NCBI GenBank assembly: GCA_021209875.1
Contig: JAGYVD010000001.1
Span: 5,952,001 to 6,016,000 of the forward strand
Direction of reading: 5' to 3'
Length of the DNA: 64,000 nucleotides
DNA from: Rosellinia necatrix
Taxonomy: Eukaryota; Ascomycota; Sordariomycetes; Xylariales; Xylariaceae
Shown here: positions 45,401-57,237 of the stretch, one piece after another
Numbering within the stretch: the stretch's first letter is position 1
How the letters are laid out: each line of letters begins with the position of its first letter
Notes under the pieces: model-generated
Told to the model about the DNA's origin: nothing
The model's input: the letters and a program-made list of their open reading frames with translations, nothing else
Databases searched by the model: none
Made by a program: the position numbers and the translations under genes

Positions 45401-48320
45401 CTCCCCTTTCCACTTTCCCGCCCTTTCTCCCTTGCTTCATTCCTCAGGAGGTGATACTGTACGACGGGCGGATAGGGCGGGAAGAACACCGCCGGTTTAC
45501 ACGATATGGTTGTGCTTTTGCTACTAATCACCTGTGTTGGCGGAATATTACCCCCGTTTCCCCCTGAATACAGACGAGAACGAAACCAGGGCAGAGTTCG
45601 GGGCTCGGGAGCGACACAAGTAAAGGAGGCCGGAGGGGTCTTGTAAGAGGGGGAATTGGCCAATTACACATACCAATTGGCTCGGATTGGGTTTGGGAGT
45701 TGGGTTGGCATGTTTTTTTGTTTATGCAGCAGCTTGCTTTTGTGAGTCATGCTGAGATGGCAGAGAAATGCGTAGAATGCAGACAAAGTCTGAGGCGAAA
45801 AACAAGCCATGCGTAGAGCCATGCGAATAAATTGCACTCATGGATTAATCTACCTACGCTACGCTCCTCGTGGTCAAGTACAATTGGGCAATTTTCCTAT
45901 TTCTCGATTCCTCACCATGACTATTGGTTCGTGCTGTCTTCGGGCCAGTCTTGGGCTAGGTGTTTATTTCTGCTTGTGGTTTAGCGCACCTGCGTGCTTC
46001 AGGATCGACCCTGGCATCGATGGGGCTAGTGTCACCCCTCCAGTCATCTTGGCAAGTAGCTCTGGGTTGGAAGATGTATCGATACCCGTACCAGTCGCCG
46101 AGATACATGCCTCTGGGAGATGCTTACATCATGTGTCAACTGCGAAGTCACAAGCCCATGCACGCAGTTAGTGTAGTCTACCGTAGTGTAGGTACACAGC
46201 TATCTTAGGAAGATGGGGAGGGCAGGGGCGTGCCATTAGGAGAGGCATCTTGTAGGTAGCCAGCCAGCTACCAAGGTATCTTCGCAACACCTGCCCATGG
46301 CATCCAGCGACAATGCCATTATGGCGAGACAGGGCCTCACCTGGTAGCACATGCTGTGGCTACGTTTGGTAGGTAACGCAAAAGATAAAAAGCTCCTTTT
46401 TGGATGTGCTCGATTGAATTCTCTCCATTGGCGCCATCTATTCCGGGGATGGCCGATCAATTGCACTGTACATGTATGACCTAACTTCCGAGCCAATCTC
46501 TATACCCGGTCGGTCTCCCTAGGCGGACTGCCGGTGATACTGAAAAAAGGCCAGACTCGGATGCGTTCAATCCCAGGCCACAAAATAAGGTAAGGATGGA
46601 GCGAACTGCCAGAACCACGCCACAACAACCCAACGAGGTAGCCTCCCTCCCTCGCCTGCCAGGGTGATACGGAATACTGTGCTATGGGTGGTATTAATTA
46701 ATGTAGGTAGCTGTCCGTCTGTCGGCAGTGTACCCGTACCTAGGTAGTACCACATGGCCTATCGATGCGACCGCTGGCTATGTAGGTCCAGACAGCCCGG
46801 ATTTAACTTATTTCCCAATTCCGTCGGCGGCATCAGTTAGTGCTGCTCTATCCCAAATCTTCTATAACGATATCGTCCATCAGAATGCGGACGAAGAAGG
46901 TGATGTCTGGGTACCGACGCATCCGATGCCATTTGTCATTTCTCTAAACACCGAAGGTTCTCCCGATAAGGCCATCCCTCCACCCGTTCAGTTCCGCGAG
47001 GGTGCGCGTCGGACCGCTACCTACCTACCTAGGTAGTTGGTATGACAGAGGGTACCTAGGTAGTGGATGGCACCGAGCTCTGGTAGCCGGTAGCTTAATC
47101 CTGTCTTCTAACTCAACCTCCAACCTCCCCCAGTGCGCCAAACGAGTGAGACAACCTCCCGCCATCCAAGCTGTGCTGGATTGCCCCACGCCGCCCACCA
47201 ATAATGCGATAAAATACTCGCCCTCCCAACGGCTCGCTTCGCCAATCCTGATGACAACGGGTCAAGCCATAATACGGTATACGGCATACGGCATACAGCG
47301 ATGCCGTCGACGACAATGGACCACGGACGCTCTGCCGGCCTAGCAGCGTAAGGTGCAGGAGGCCAGGGCCGAGTGGCCAGGACCATGCTAGGAGGAGCGC
47401 CAGATGGCCGGATGCCCGGTTATCGGAGAGTTAAGATGTCACCGTAACCTAATCTATATAATGTACATGATGCGCAACGGTCCGCGGCACCAACCTTGTT
47501 TTACGATGGCCTCCAAAGATCTGCTGTAGTGAAACTTGTTAAACTTGTTCGCCCCTAGCCCGGCCAACGGATCTCACCGGGGCATGGCCGATATGGTGTG
47601 CTTTGGCACGTTTTGCCATGATACCGCTGTCTCGATTCCGCGTGCCTTGATCATGGCTGGCCGAACCCTCCCGTCGCCCCAGCCACAGTATAAAGCACGG
47701 TCCCGCGAGGTTTGGTGTTCACATTCGGACACCATCTTCGTCCTGCTCTGGTCACGCTCCTCGGACGAGCAAAGTCACTTGACCTCCAAGTTGAACCATT
47801 CCCCGCCGTGTGCAGGGGTAGTGATACACCATCGCAATAACCATAGTCAGGCGCCACACAGGAAGCTTTCTCTATTTACATTGTGGTGGTGTGCAGAGTC
47901 CACTTTCCCCTTCACATGTGCTCAGCGCAAGCGATACAATACGAACCTAATTGCAGCAAGGGTGCTCGTACTCTCCGAGGTAATTAACGCAGACGACGTC
48001 GAGATACCGGTTCTTGGCAGAGGACACAACCCTGGCACAATGGCATAATAAAGACAAACGGCTCCCCTACGATGCTTAGCTATCTTACTCTCTCAATTGA
48101 GGATTGCACTACGTGCTTCAGCACGAGGGGTCGGGTCGGGGAGGGGAAGGGAGCTGAAAAGTATAGGTTAAGTACAAGTAACAAATCAGGACGAACAGAT
48201 CAAGCTGTCGGTCGACCCAAGCTGCTCGTTTACCCCTTCAACTCCTCTTCCGGCCCCTCTGACCCCTCTGGACCCTCTGTCGCAATAACTCAAGCTAGCT
48301 CGCTCGACCCGACCCGACTC

Positions 48321-48380
48321 AACGCAACGCAACGCAACGCAACGCAACGCAACGCAGCGCAGCGCAGCGCAGCGCAGCAG
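48321..48380. repeat. Two-block pentanucleotide array (AACGC)7(AGCGC)4
   Basis: Seven AACGC units are followed directly by four AGCGC units and AGCAG. The same A-to-G difference marks every unit of the second block. Confidence 0.95.
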
Positions 48381-49627
48381 GCCACTTCGAATGGGTCATT
48401 GTTTGTCTCTTGGAGGGAGGGGTTTATCGGCTCTACCTAACCTAGTAGTAGTAGTCCAGATACCCCTCCACCCCACCGACGTCGAGGATGCGCGACCGTC
48501 AGTGGCCAACCGATTTCCATCATGTTTCAACATTATCGATAGAGGAGGGGCTTCCCTGTCGTCTCGAAGTGATTTCGTCGACGTACAGGCTTGGATACTT
48601 TAGCTATCGTATCGGTCGGCCCGGCCACGACACGCCACTTTCGCTCCCTCCATTCTCCCATTAATGGAGTGGGCATGGAACACTGGCGTTTCATAACGAA
48701 CGGTCGTCAGAGGTTTCCAGCTCCCGCTTCCTAGAGGCGTAGATGAATCCCAGTTAGATACTAGTTACCTACTAGTCTCTGGGTAGGAGGCTTGGATATC
48801 TGAAGTGAGAGGGTGCAGGGCGAGGGCTAGATTAGGTTAGGTTAGGCTAGGTTAGGTATCTTGGGTTGCTCGCTCCCCGCGTTCGAACCCCTGGTTTACC
48901 CATCTAATCTAGCCTACGCTACCTAAATACACTACCTGCGTACATACATACCCATCCATACCCTACATATGTAATTGCTTCCTCTCACCACCCCCCCCCG
49001 TCACCCATCACATATGGCCTGTCACCTGTCACCCATCATCTCGTCACCTCGTCACCCCCGTCAACGCCGTCAATCGCCGGGCGGAGGATCCTGGCCCCTG
49101 CTTCTACACTACTCACGGCACACGTTGCCGCAACCCAGGCACACTGGGTTAAGTTAGATTCTAGCGCAAGTAGGGTTACGCCTAAAACCTATAGCGCAGC
49201 ACCTTTTTTTTTTTTTCTTCAGCGTGCTTCTTCAAGGACGTCCTAAGGTATTTGACATCGTCTACCCGCATTGGCAAGCGCAGCTGCCGTTCCTCGCGTG
49301 ATTCTCCTCTTACGGCAGTGGATGCGGGTCAATGTTTGCACAGCAGGTCGGGTCTGTCCGTACCTCGAGGTAATCGATTGCTAGGGATATGCAAAATGCA
49401 GGCACCTACCAACCTGAGGTACCAAGAGATACTATTTCCGTCTAACTGCATGCCCCAGCTGTAGGTACCTGCTCGATTAACCTAGCTCTTTACCTCTGCC
49501 CAGGCCCCAGTTCCTTCCAACGACAAAGTTCCCCGAGGCTCCAGCAGTTCCCCCAGCAGCTCCTCCGGCCAGCAGCTCCTCCAACATCGGAAGCAGCTGG
49601 CTGCGGTACACCTCTTCCTTATCGAGG

Positions 49628-49668
49628 AGGTAGGTAGGTAGGTAGTTAGGTAGGTAGGTGCCTACCTC
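49628..49668. repeat. (GGTA)n array ending in an inverted copy
   Basis: GAGGTAGG at the left end and CCTACCTC at the right end pair as an inverted repeat around a GGTA/GTTA array. Confidence 0.85.
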
Positions 49669-51211
49669 AGCAGGCGCGTAGGAGGTAGAGAGCGGGTATG
49701 GGTTTGCCCTTAGAAGCCCTCCGACATAGCCAGGTCCTGTTCGGTCTGCCCCAAACGGCTTGCATAGTACATATGTCTAATTTGCCTACTTCGGCACACC
49801 CGACGTCGACAGCACCTCCCTCTCCTCTGTAGAACTAGGCACGGCGGGGAGGGGCTGCCTACCTGATAGTCGTCTATCTAGAGGTACCTGCCCTCCCGCA
49901 GGATGGGGGCTTCCTGTCAAGAACCTGATGTTAGCATTTCCGTGCTTGAGCAGCGTTTCAAAAACCCCACGCCCAATTTGATGCCAATGCAGGTTCCAAG
50001 GCCGTTGGTGGCTCTGAGCACCTTGACCTTCTCCCACCCCGCATCGCATCCCGCATCCCGCATTGCCCACCGCGCATCGTATTTCGCGCCAGACTGGCGA
50101 ACGGCCAGCCGCTATCGCTGCTTGTGGTTGGCAGCAGATTCCGGGGCCTTGGCTCACCTGTGTCACGATCCGCGGTTCGCATCGTCCTATGTTTGTAAGT
50201 GGTATTCTACCGCGGAATCGCCGCGGTTGCCCTTCTTGTCGCTACTATCGTCTCAGTCCTCGCCTTGGTCCTTGTCCTAGCCCGTATCTTGGGCCTTGTC
50301 CTGGTCTGTGTCGTTGCCGTCGTCGTTCCTGTCTTCCTCTTCAGCGTGGCTTGTCTGCTCCGTTGCACAAGCCCACCGTCAACATGGAACCCTTGCTAAT
50401 CTGCTGCGCCGTGCTGTGTGCGGTCAGTTGTCATGTGGCAATAACGGCAAGTAAAAGGGAGAAGGAGAAAGAAAGAGAGAGAGGACGCGAGGGAGGGAGA
50501 GGAGAGCATGGCGCATACCCACGCCCACGGGCTAACTGTACCATGCCGAGAGAATCTGACATCTCATAAATGAGCAACCACCTCACTAGCTGCCGTTCCA
50601 TGCAGCAACAGCTATTCCCGGTCCCGTCAGCACCGTTGAGCCAAACTTCTCTTCCCAATGGTGCATGCCATGATGCTAATTATGCACGATAATCGCTGCC
50701 ATTCTTCCCCTTTCCAGCCACCCTCCGGCCCTGATGATTACAGCGTAGTGTCACCCTGTGCTTGTTATTAGGTCACCTAGCCGAGGAGGTCGCTTGCCCT
50801 TGCTTACTGATCGCTGATCGCATCTTGAGCTTGCGGCTCCTCGTTTCGCTCTCGTCACCTAATCGGGTGGAACTTGTGCGAATACCAACGAGTCAGGTTC
50901 GCCGCTTGACGGAGCCTAGGTCTGTGCTGTGATCCTCACATATTTCTTGAGGCTCCTCTCCGCGTGTTGCCATTGTCACCTTCGCTCCATCAATACCTAG
51001 GTCATACAGAAGTCTGTCTCTCTTTGTTACGGCTTACGGTGCAACCCCAAGCGATCCGTATAGACCAAGAGGACTCGGAAAAGGAAACCAATCAGCTACT
51101 CTTCACCCCAAGCTCACCAGCTCAACGGCAGGCCCGTATGCATGTGATCGCCAAAACGTGGAAAATAGAACGAACTAGAATATCAATCAGCGACGGCCAC
51201 ATATCGGATCG

Positions 51212-51766
51212 ATGGCGGCAAACCGGTGGAAAAGCACACTCTACCCCTCCGACCTCTTCGTCGAAGCTTGCGGTGCTATAGTCTTCGACACATCCACCCA
51301 CCCTGAAAAAGTATGCCTGCTGTACCACGCCAAGTGTGACGAGTGGTTACTTCCGAAGGGTAGGCGTAACTGCAACGAGACACGTCAGGCCGCTGTGAGA
51401 CGCGAAGTTCGCGAGGAGTCCGGCTACGGTATCGCACTCCGGCCGCTGAGGCTCATCACCCGAGCGCCGTCGGATCTTGAGCCTGCGGACGTCGGCGACG
51501 TCCCGCGCGTATACGATGACATCACCGAACCGTTCATGCTGGACGTCCGCGATCTGGGCACGGACATGGGTGTCAAGCTGGTGTGGTGGTTCGTTGCGGA
51601 GCTGGACGGCACGTGTGGCGAAGGCGAGGCCCAGTTCAAACCTACATTTTTGAAATGCGATCGCGCGTTGGAACGGCTCACGTTTCAGAAGGACCGGGAT
51701 GTCCTGAAGCGCGCGATGGAGCTCATGGAGCTCATGGAGCCCCCGAGGAACGGCACATCTGCTTAA
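51212..51766 (+). CDS. NUDIX hydrolase
   Basis: Single-exon frame of 184 residues. The Nudix box runs from Gly50 to Tyr72 and has every signature residue: G50, E56, R64, E65, E68, E69 and G71 (G-x5-E-x7-REUxEExGU). It is preceded by EACGAIVFD and EWLLPKGRRN, typical of this group. These enzymes hydrolyse nucleoside-diphosphate-linked compounds, with Mg2+ bound by the REVREE glutamates. Close relatives are common single-domain proteins in filamentous ascomycetes; the substrate could be a dinucleoside polyphosphate, diphosphoinositol phosphate or capped RNA, and sequence alone does not decide. No signal peptide, so likely cytosolic or nuclear. The C-terminus ends in a MELMELMEPP repeat from a small 9-nt duplication. 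Confidence 0.9.
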   Translation: MAANRWKSTLYPSDLFVEACGAIVFDTSTHPEKVCLLYHAKCDEWLLPKGRRNCNETRQAAVRREVREESGYGIALRPLRLITRAPSDLEPADVGDVPRVYDDITEPFMLDVRDLGTDMGVKLVWWFVAELDGTCGEGEAQFKPTFLKCDRALERLTFQKDRDVLKRAMELMELMEPPRNGTSA

Positions 51767-54700
51767 TCAACGTCGGCAGACTTCGATATCGAGAGTGAGG
51801 CGGTCCGCATGCCAATTGTCTTACGGGCAGAGCCAACCGGGTACTACAGGTAGAAGGCAGGTCCTGCTGCCATCCAGTGTCTAACACGCCCATACGTGTC
51901 CGGGTTAACCTTAGTTGACTCGATATATTCGTGGATTGCGATAAGTTGGCGCACCGGCATCCCGGACTTAAGATGGGTTCGCGGCTGTTGCGTTGCCCCC
52001 GCCGACGTTCGGCCGTACCGCTACACAGCCACGTCACGCGCGGCACCGTGTCTCAGACCCAGCATCTAGTTTACCCCGACCACGGTGCAACAGGTCGGCT
52101 CCAGACGATACGCCTAGCCTACTCTATTGTGCTCACCAATACACGGGGCAACGGCTGAACAAGGTAGATGAATTGTACCCCTATGGAGAGCATTGGCGGA
52201 TCAGTGATGCAATGATACTTGTTTATTTCCTGGGAGAATCGGAATTAGAGCTAGTGTTAGCCTTGTACGACGCGGAAGCCCGGCGTTTTCACAATTGATG
52301 TCTCCTTGCTATGAGTCAAACCCCCCCGCTAGCCACGGAAATATATGTAGTTGAGCATGTGAATTTGAAAACCAAGCTGCGGAATGACGAATGACCAAGG
52401 GGAAGGGGCATAAAGATTGTATTGATATCTTACGAGGTGTAGAGTCGGCCTATTTTGCACTGGTTGCTTCACGTCCTGAAGTGGCATGTCTCGTTTTACG
52501 TCTATTTACGCCTTTTTTATTATTATTATTTGATGGTCAGAGAAATCTCTAGTCGGGCTTAGGGAGATGGTGATGTTTAATTACACTTTTTTTTTTTTTG
52601 GCCCCCCCAGGTGCTGACATGTGATAGGGCGCTGATCTGTAGGACTCGAGGAAACCTACATACCTACATACATGCACTAGGTAGTTATTTGGTGGAGTTG
52701 GCGTTGAGGCCGGTACGGCCCTAGCCGCAACCTATCCCCCCCAGCTCACACGCCACTTCCTTCGTCTCCCCCTCTCACCCCCCTTCTCACGTGCCTCGAT
52801 ACTCTTTTGGTTTCGGTTTCGGGTGCTTGGGTTGGGAATCGGGTTAGCCTTTGTGATTGTCGCGCTTTGACTCTTTGGCTCGGGAGGTGTGCTTCACGAT
52901 TCGTGTGGGTAGAGAGATAGATAGAGAGAGAGAGAGAGGGCCTTGATCCCTCGCCGTGCTTTATCAAATCCGGGACCCCCTTCCCCGGTGGGGGCCGGGT
53001 TCATGACACGGGCATATATCTCGTGGATTCGCATCTCTCAAGTAGGTTATGATTGCGAGTCTAAGAGACTATTCGCAACATCTCTACCTATCCGGAAGCA
53101 TAATCGGGCTCCCTATTAGGATCGATGGAGAGACATGCATACATGCTCTGGGCTGGGTTGGGTTAGGTTTGGTATTGTGACATAAAATGGCAAGTCCCGC
53201 TGCCGGCTTCTCACGGATGTGTTTTTCCGCGCCGAGCGATTCCCTCACATCTCTACCTACATTGGGTGGTCGGGACTATCTTTGCGCATTGTGGGGAAAT
53301 AGATTGCAAGGAGTGCGAATTAATTAGATCGAGGTTTGTCAGCACAATGTAGACTAGGCGAATCGTACAGTCGTACTCAACTCGTTTCAACGTGTGAGAA
53401 AGGGATGACGATACATGCTCCATCACAAGAACAGGGAACTGCATGCGAAGTATATTGCGACTCCTTTGCGAAGTGTATTCTTAATAGTGTTAATGAGGGC
53501 TAGGAATGGGTATAGTATCGAAGTCCAATGTGTCCGGCTGACTAAGTGATTACCAGATTACCTACTTAGGGTGTAAGTATGTGAAAATCCATGGTGAGCC
53601 GAAGAGACCTCTCGAAACTATCTCTTCACAATGGTTCCTCGACATGTAGAACTTACGGCCGTAGATAAATTAAGTGTTTCCCGAAGGAGCAAACCAACAA
53701 CCCGAACCCGATACATGGCACTATGTGTGAGGCGGTTGCGGATGCCTTCACGACGGGTTTCTCATTTTGCCTGCCATCACGACGGTTCTCTTCCCATACC
53801 GGACTTCCTCACCCAACCCGACCCAATATCATATCCGCCCCCTTTTTTTTCTCCCGCCCCCCCTTTTTCAAATACAAGCCAGCAAACTCGGCGCAGATGC
53901 CGAGATGGTCGGGAACCCACAACCCCCCTTGAAGCCACCCCGGCGCGCGATCCAGTCTCTCCCGCGGCCGCGGCACCGCACCTCGTCCCTCGTAGCCGCC
54001 GTCCTCAAGGTGGGTATTACCGACGCGGACGATCCTCAACGAAGCCCCCGTCCCTATTCCCGTCCCCCTTACCGCCGTCGCCGCCGCTGCCGCTCGGGAC
54101 GACGACGTCGGCGAACGGCGCATCCCGCCCCATGCATGAGTTTGGCGTGTACGGCACGCGGAACACGCGGGCGACGCTGAACCGAGCCGAGCTGGTGGTC
54201 GACACAAAGCGTCAATGGGTCCCGTAGTCCACGCGGCCGCTGTCACTGCTGCTGCTTGCCCGGCCTGCTCGGGGATGTTGTCGCTTGCGGCCTCGCTCAC
54301 CATGATTTTACCCCCTGACGTGAATTTGCGTGTGAGGAAGAGAGAAGAGGGTTGGGTGCTCTCGTGTCGGCACTTAAGCGGGGGGTGAAAGGGGTTGGGG
54401 TTGCTGAAGGAGGAGTTGGGTGAGGTTGAGTGTGGTGAACAGATGAGCCGAGATAGGGGAGAGGAAGGCGGCTCGGATGCTTGTTGACGAAAAATAGCAC
54501 GTCTAGAGGCATTACTCGTGTGCCGTAGGTATGGTAAGTGGATGCTAAGCCTGTGTAGACATTAGGCACTCGCACATTCGTTGACATGATGCAGAATATT
54601 GTCTTATCCTACGAAATGGGAACAGTCGTTGTATCAATCCTTCATCGGCAGTTTAGACTCAAGTCTCATCTTGCCTGGCATAGGTATTAGACTGCCTCCC

Positions 54701-55041
54701 GACCTTGCCTACTTAGTCAACATCCGCCAAACTATTACCCAAGTTTGTATCGAACACAGCATGTCCTGCAACGGTATCTTTTCATTACTCTGGTCTAAGC
54801 CTCTGCTCGGAACCGATACGTTCTCGTTGGTGGGAGTCAAGAACTCTGACGGGCTAATCGTTTTCAATCATGTCGTCCATCCACCGGGGGAATAGTGTAG
54901 TCTCTATTTTACAATGCTTATTTCCCTCCCTCCATAATCCAAGATGCAAGTAACTAATAGCATGCGCGAGTGGCGCGAATACGCCCACACGATATAGGAT
55001 GAATGATCAGGCGCGTCCCAATGTGATCCGTCAAAGCACGA
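51767..55041. other. Intergenic region with a GC-rich coding-like patch
   Basis: About 3.3 kb without a gene I can name. A GC-rich block (about 53.90-54.24 kb) is open in several frames on both strands and could be part of an unrecognised gene. Other contents are a T11 run near 52588, GA-repeat sequence near 52920-52938 and short frames without features. The right end is the 3' flank of PEX16. Confidence 0.45.
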
Positions 55042-56124
55042 TTAAGCGCTCGTGCTGAAGTAGTAATTTTCCCAGAGGTACTCGTAATCCTCCAGGATAC
55101 CGGACACGAGGCTGGGCATGCGCTGACGCACACCGGTGATGAGACCCTTCGTGACATTTTCGTAGAAGGCTCCCCTCATCGTCCACCATCCGGCTGCCCA
55201 GTACCTCTTGCCCCATTCTTCCTGCTCCAGTGTTGTACTTCGCAAGCCGCGGTCACACAGCTGCCGTGCCGTGTATTCGATGCTGAGCCCGATCAGCCAC
55301 GGCGTCCAAGACTTCTTGTCCTTGGTTCGCGACAGTGCTATGGCGTAGACTAGCGGCGATAGGATGTGCAACAATTCGGCGGCTTGGCCGGTCTTTGAAA
55401 GCGTATTGAGAAGGTTGGCGGCCGGTTTGATATCGTCCGCCGTCAAAACTCGGCTCTGCAGGTAAGAGCTGACGTCGCCAGGGCTGGGTAGGCTGGGTAG
55501 ACTCGATTTCGTCCGTGGCATGGCCCATTCTTTCTCGTGGGCTGCCTTGGCCGAGCCGTTCATGGCGGCCGAACTGGGTTCCTCTCCCATCAACTCCTTC
55601 AATGCGTCTTCGTCCGACCCTTCATCTTCGGTCGGTATGGGCTCCCGCTCCGGGAGTGGTGGGGTGACCAGAGGCCTTGAACTTGTAATCCGCAGCAGCA
55701 GGATACGACATACAGCCTTGAGGGCCTCCAGCATGATGACGACACGCCAACGTATCTTCTGGCCTCGCCTCTTGGCGGCCATCTCCCACAGGAGCTCCGT
55801 GTATTGTATGATCTGCAGCAAGAGCGCTATCCTGCGATACATGTTGCTCTTGGCGGACCAGAATCTCGTGTAGCGGGCATGAGGACCGGGTATCCTGGCC
55901 GCGGAGAGCGAGGGTATCTTGTTCAAGGCATTGCGAAGGACGGAGTCATGGTAAAGGGCGAGGAGCTGGACGCCGGAGTGGACGGTCTCGGAGGCGATCT
56001 CGGCATCACGAAAGCGGCCGGGGATGACGTAGGTCAGCGAACGCAATGCGCTCTCGATCTGCGACACCTGATGGGCATTCCGCGTGATGAAGTCGCTGTA
56101 CATGTGGATCCATTTGGGCGACAT
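55042..56124 (-). CDS. PEX16: Peroxisomal membrane protein PEX16
   Basis: Single-exon frame of 360 residues. The N-terminus carries the hallmark Pex16 segment: YSDFITRNAHQVSQIESAL, then SLTYVIPGRFRDAEIASE and SGVQLLALYHDSVL (about residues 9-65). The middle has hydrophobic stretches suited to membrane insertion (MYRRIALLLQIIQYTELLW; ALKAVCRILLLR) and a variable acidic linker (about 165-210). The C-terminal domain has ANLLNTLSKTGQAAELLHILSP-type text and a WGKRYWAAGWWTMRGAFYEN segment before a Tyr/Trp-rich end. In animals Pex16 helps recruit Pex3 to the ER and peroxisomes; in Yarrowia it controls peroxisome division. Expected location: peroxisomal or ER membrane. The start is the first Met of the frame, upstream of the conserved segment by about ten residues. 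No break was seen. Confidence 0.92.
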   Translation of the reverse strand: MSPKWIHMYSDFITRNAHQVSQIESALRSLTYVIPGRFRDAEIASETVHSGVQLLALYHDSVLRNALNKIPSLSAARIPGPHARYTRFWSAKSNMYRRIALLLQIIQYTELLWEMAAKRRGQKIRWRVVIMLEALKAVCRILLLRITSSRPLVTPPLPEREPIPTEDEGSDEDALKELMGEEPSSAAMNGSAKAAHEKEWAMPRTKSSLPSLPSPGDVSSYLQSRVLTADDIKPAANLLNTLSKTGQAAELLHILSPLVYAIALSRTKDKKSWTPWLIGLSIEYTARQLCDRGLRSTTLEQEEWGKRYWAAGWWTMRGAFYENVTKGLITGVRQRMPSLVSGILEDYEYLWENYYFSTSA

Positions 56125-57237
56125 GGATGCGGCGTGGATGCGACGTGGATGCGACGGTGTGAATTAGGGTTTGGAAGGCGGTCGTCGTCTTCGATGGGGA
56201 GGGGAGGCGACGGCGCCGGTGCCCTTGCGCGGGGAGTCGGGCGGCAACGAGAGATAAAAGGGGGATCAGATCATTCGGTCCTGTCTACGGATCTAGATGC
56301 TATAATACATGAACGTACGTGATTAATGGTCGTGCGTGGAAAAGAATGATGGAATTAGAAAGGAAATATGGCGTAATGGGGCTTGAAGGGAAAGAGGAGC
56401 GCGGAATGCAGGTCGAAATGCGCCCGAATGTGGGCAGGTAGACAGAAGAAGGTTGTCGGGATGGAGGGATTGGCAGACGAGGAAGCGTTCGAGCGATGAG
56501 GCTTCGCGTCATTGGCGTGCACCGCTAAGCTGGGTCGTCTGGGTCGTCTGGGTCGGGTTGGCCAGTAACAGACAGTGGAGTTGGGCTGGGGCAGGGGCAT
56601 CGAACTTTGCCTCGGCTCAGTATTCTGACTCCTCCGCTAATCATCCGCTAATCATCCGCTAGCGCACTGGAATGGTCACTGCTGCCCGCCGCCTGCAAGC
56701 TCGGACCACATTTTAGAGCCACACGCACATGCACAGTATTTTATACCGTATAAGTATTCATATAGATACAGTACATCCTATCTGATGTATTCAGCATTAG
56801 AATTCTTGATTTACTTGACCTTGATCTAATCTTTACTTCAAGATCTCATCACAAGTAACTACCTACCTAGCAAGAGAGATACAAGTCATGTCTCAAACAC
56901 TTGTCTAGCCCATTTATTATTACGCTTTCATCCGGGAGGGTTTTTTTCCTTTTGTATGTTTATCTCATTGATCATTCTTATAACTATAGTAAATAGGTAT
57001 TGGAACTCTCTGAGCATCGCCAGCTCACTCACTCCTTAGCATCACTCATCATCCCCATCCTCTCTGGCTCCTCTCTGGCTCCTTCCTGGCTCCATTATTA
57101 CAAACAGGCAAACCACCAATCAAACAACAAATCGACCAAATCATTTTCATGCCAACCTCTTACACCGTAACAGGTCATGGGTATCATGATGCAGAGTCTT
57201 ATTACCTTCACCCCACGACGCACCCCGCCGCGCCATA
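56125..57237. other. Intergenic region between PEX16 and the P450
   Basis: About 1.1 kb holding the PEX16 promoter and the 3' flank of the P450 gene. The left part is purine-rich; the part at 56.7-57.0 kb is AT-rich. No gene seen, and in particular no reductase domain downstream of the P450 stop codon. Confidence 0.5.

Larger units (their letters stand above)
41473..51211. other. Gene-poor region of about 9.7 kb
   Basis: No convincing gene. The first ~1 kb is the upstream region of the minus-strand SWIRM gene and carries pyrimidine/GGTATGG repeats (41.88-41.94 kb) and GTT/GTG triplet runs (42331-42426). Further right are many TACCTACC words, a pentanucleotide array (48321-48380), TTAGG copies (48832-48857), and a GGTA array (49628-49668). 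Frames of 100-180 codons occur, for example near 42.5, 45.2, 47.6 and 50.1 kb, but none shows domains or a coherent composition. Confidence 0.45.

Noticed and set aside
48832..48857. TTAGG repeats suggesting a telomere-like array
   Set aside because: Only four or five imperfect pentamers, interrupted by CTAGG, within a region of similar TAGGTAGG words; fungal telomeres are usually TTAGGG.
48876..48895. A GTTCGAACC word resembling a tRNA T-loop
   Set aside because: The flanking bases cannot form a 5-bp T stem on either strand, and no acceptor or anticodon arm is found around it.
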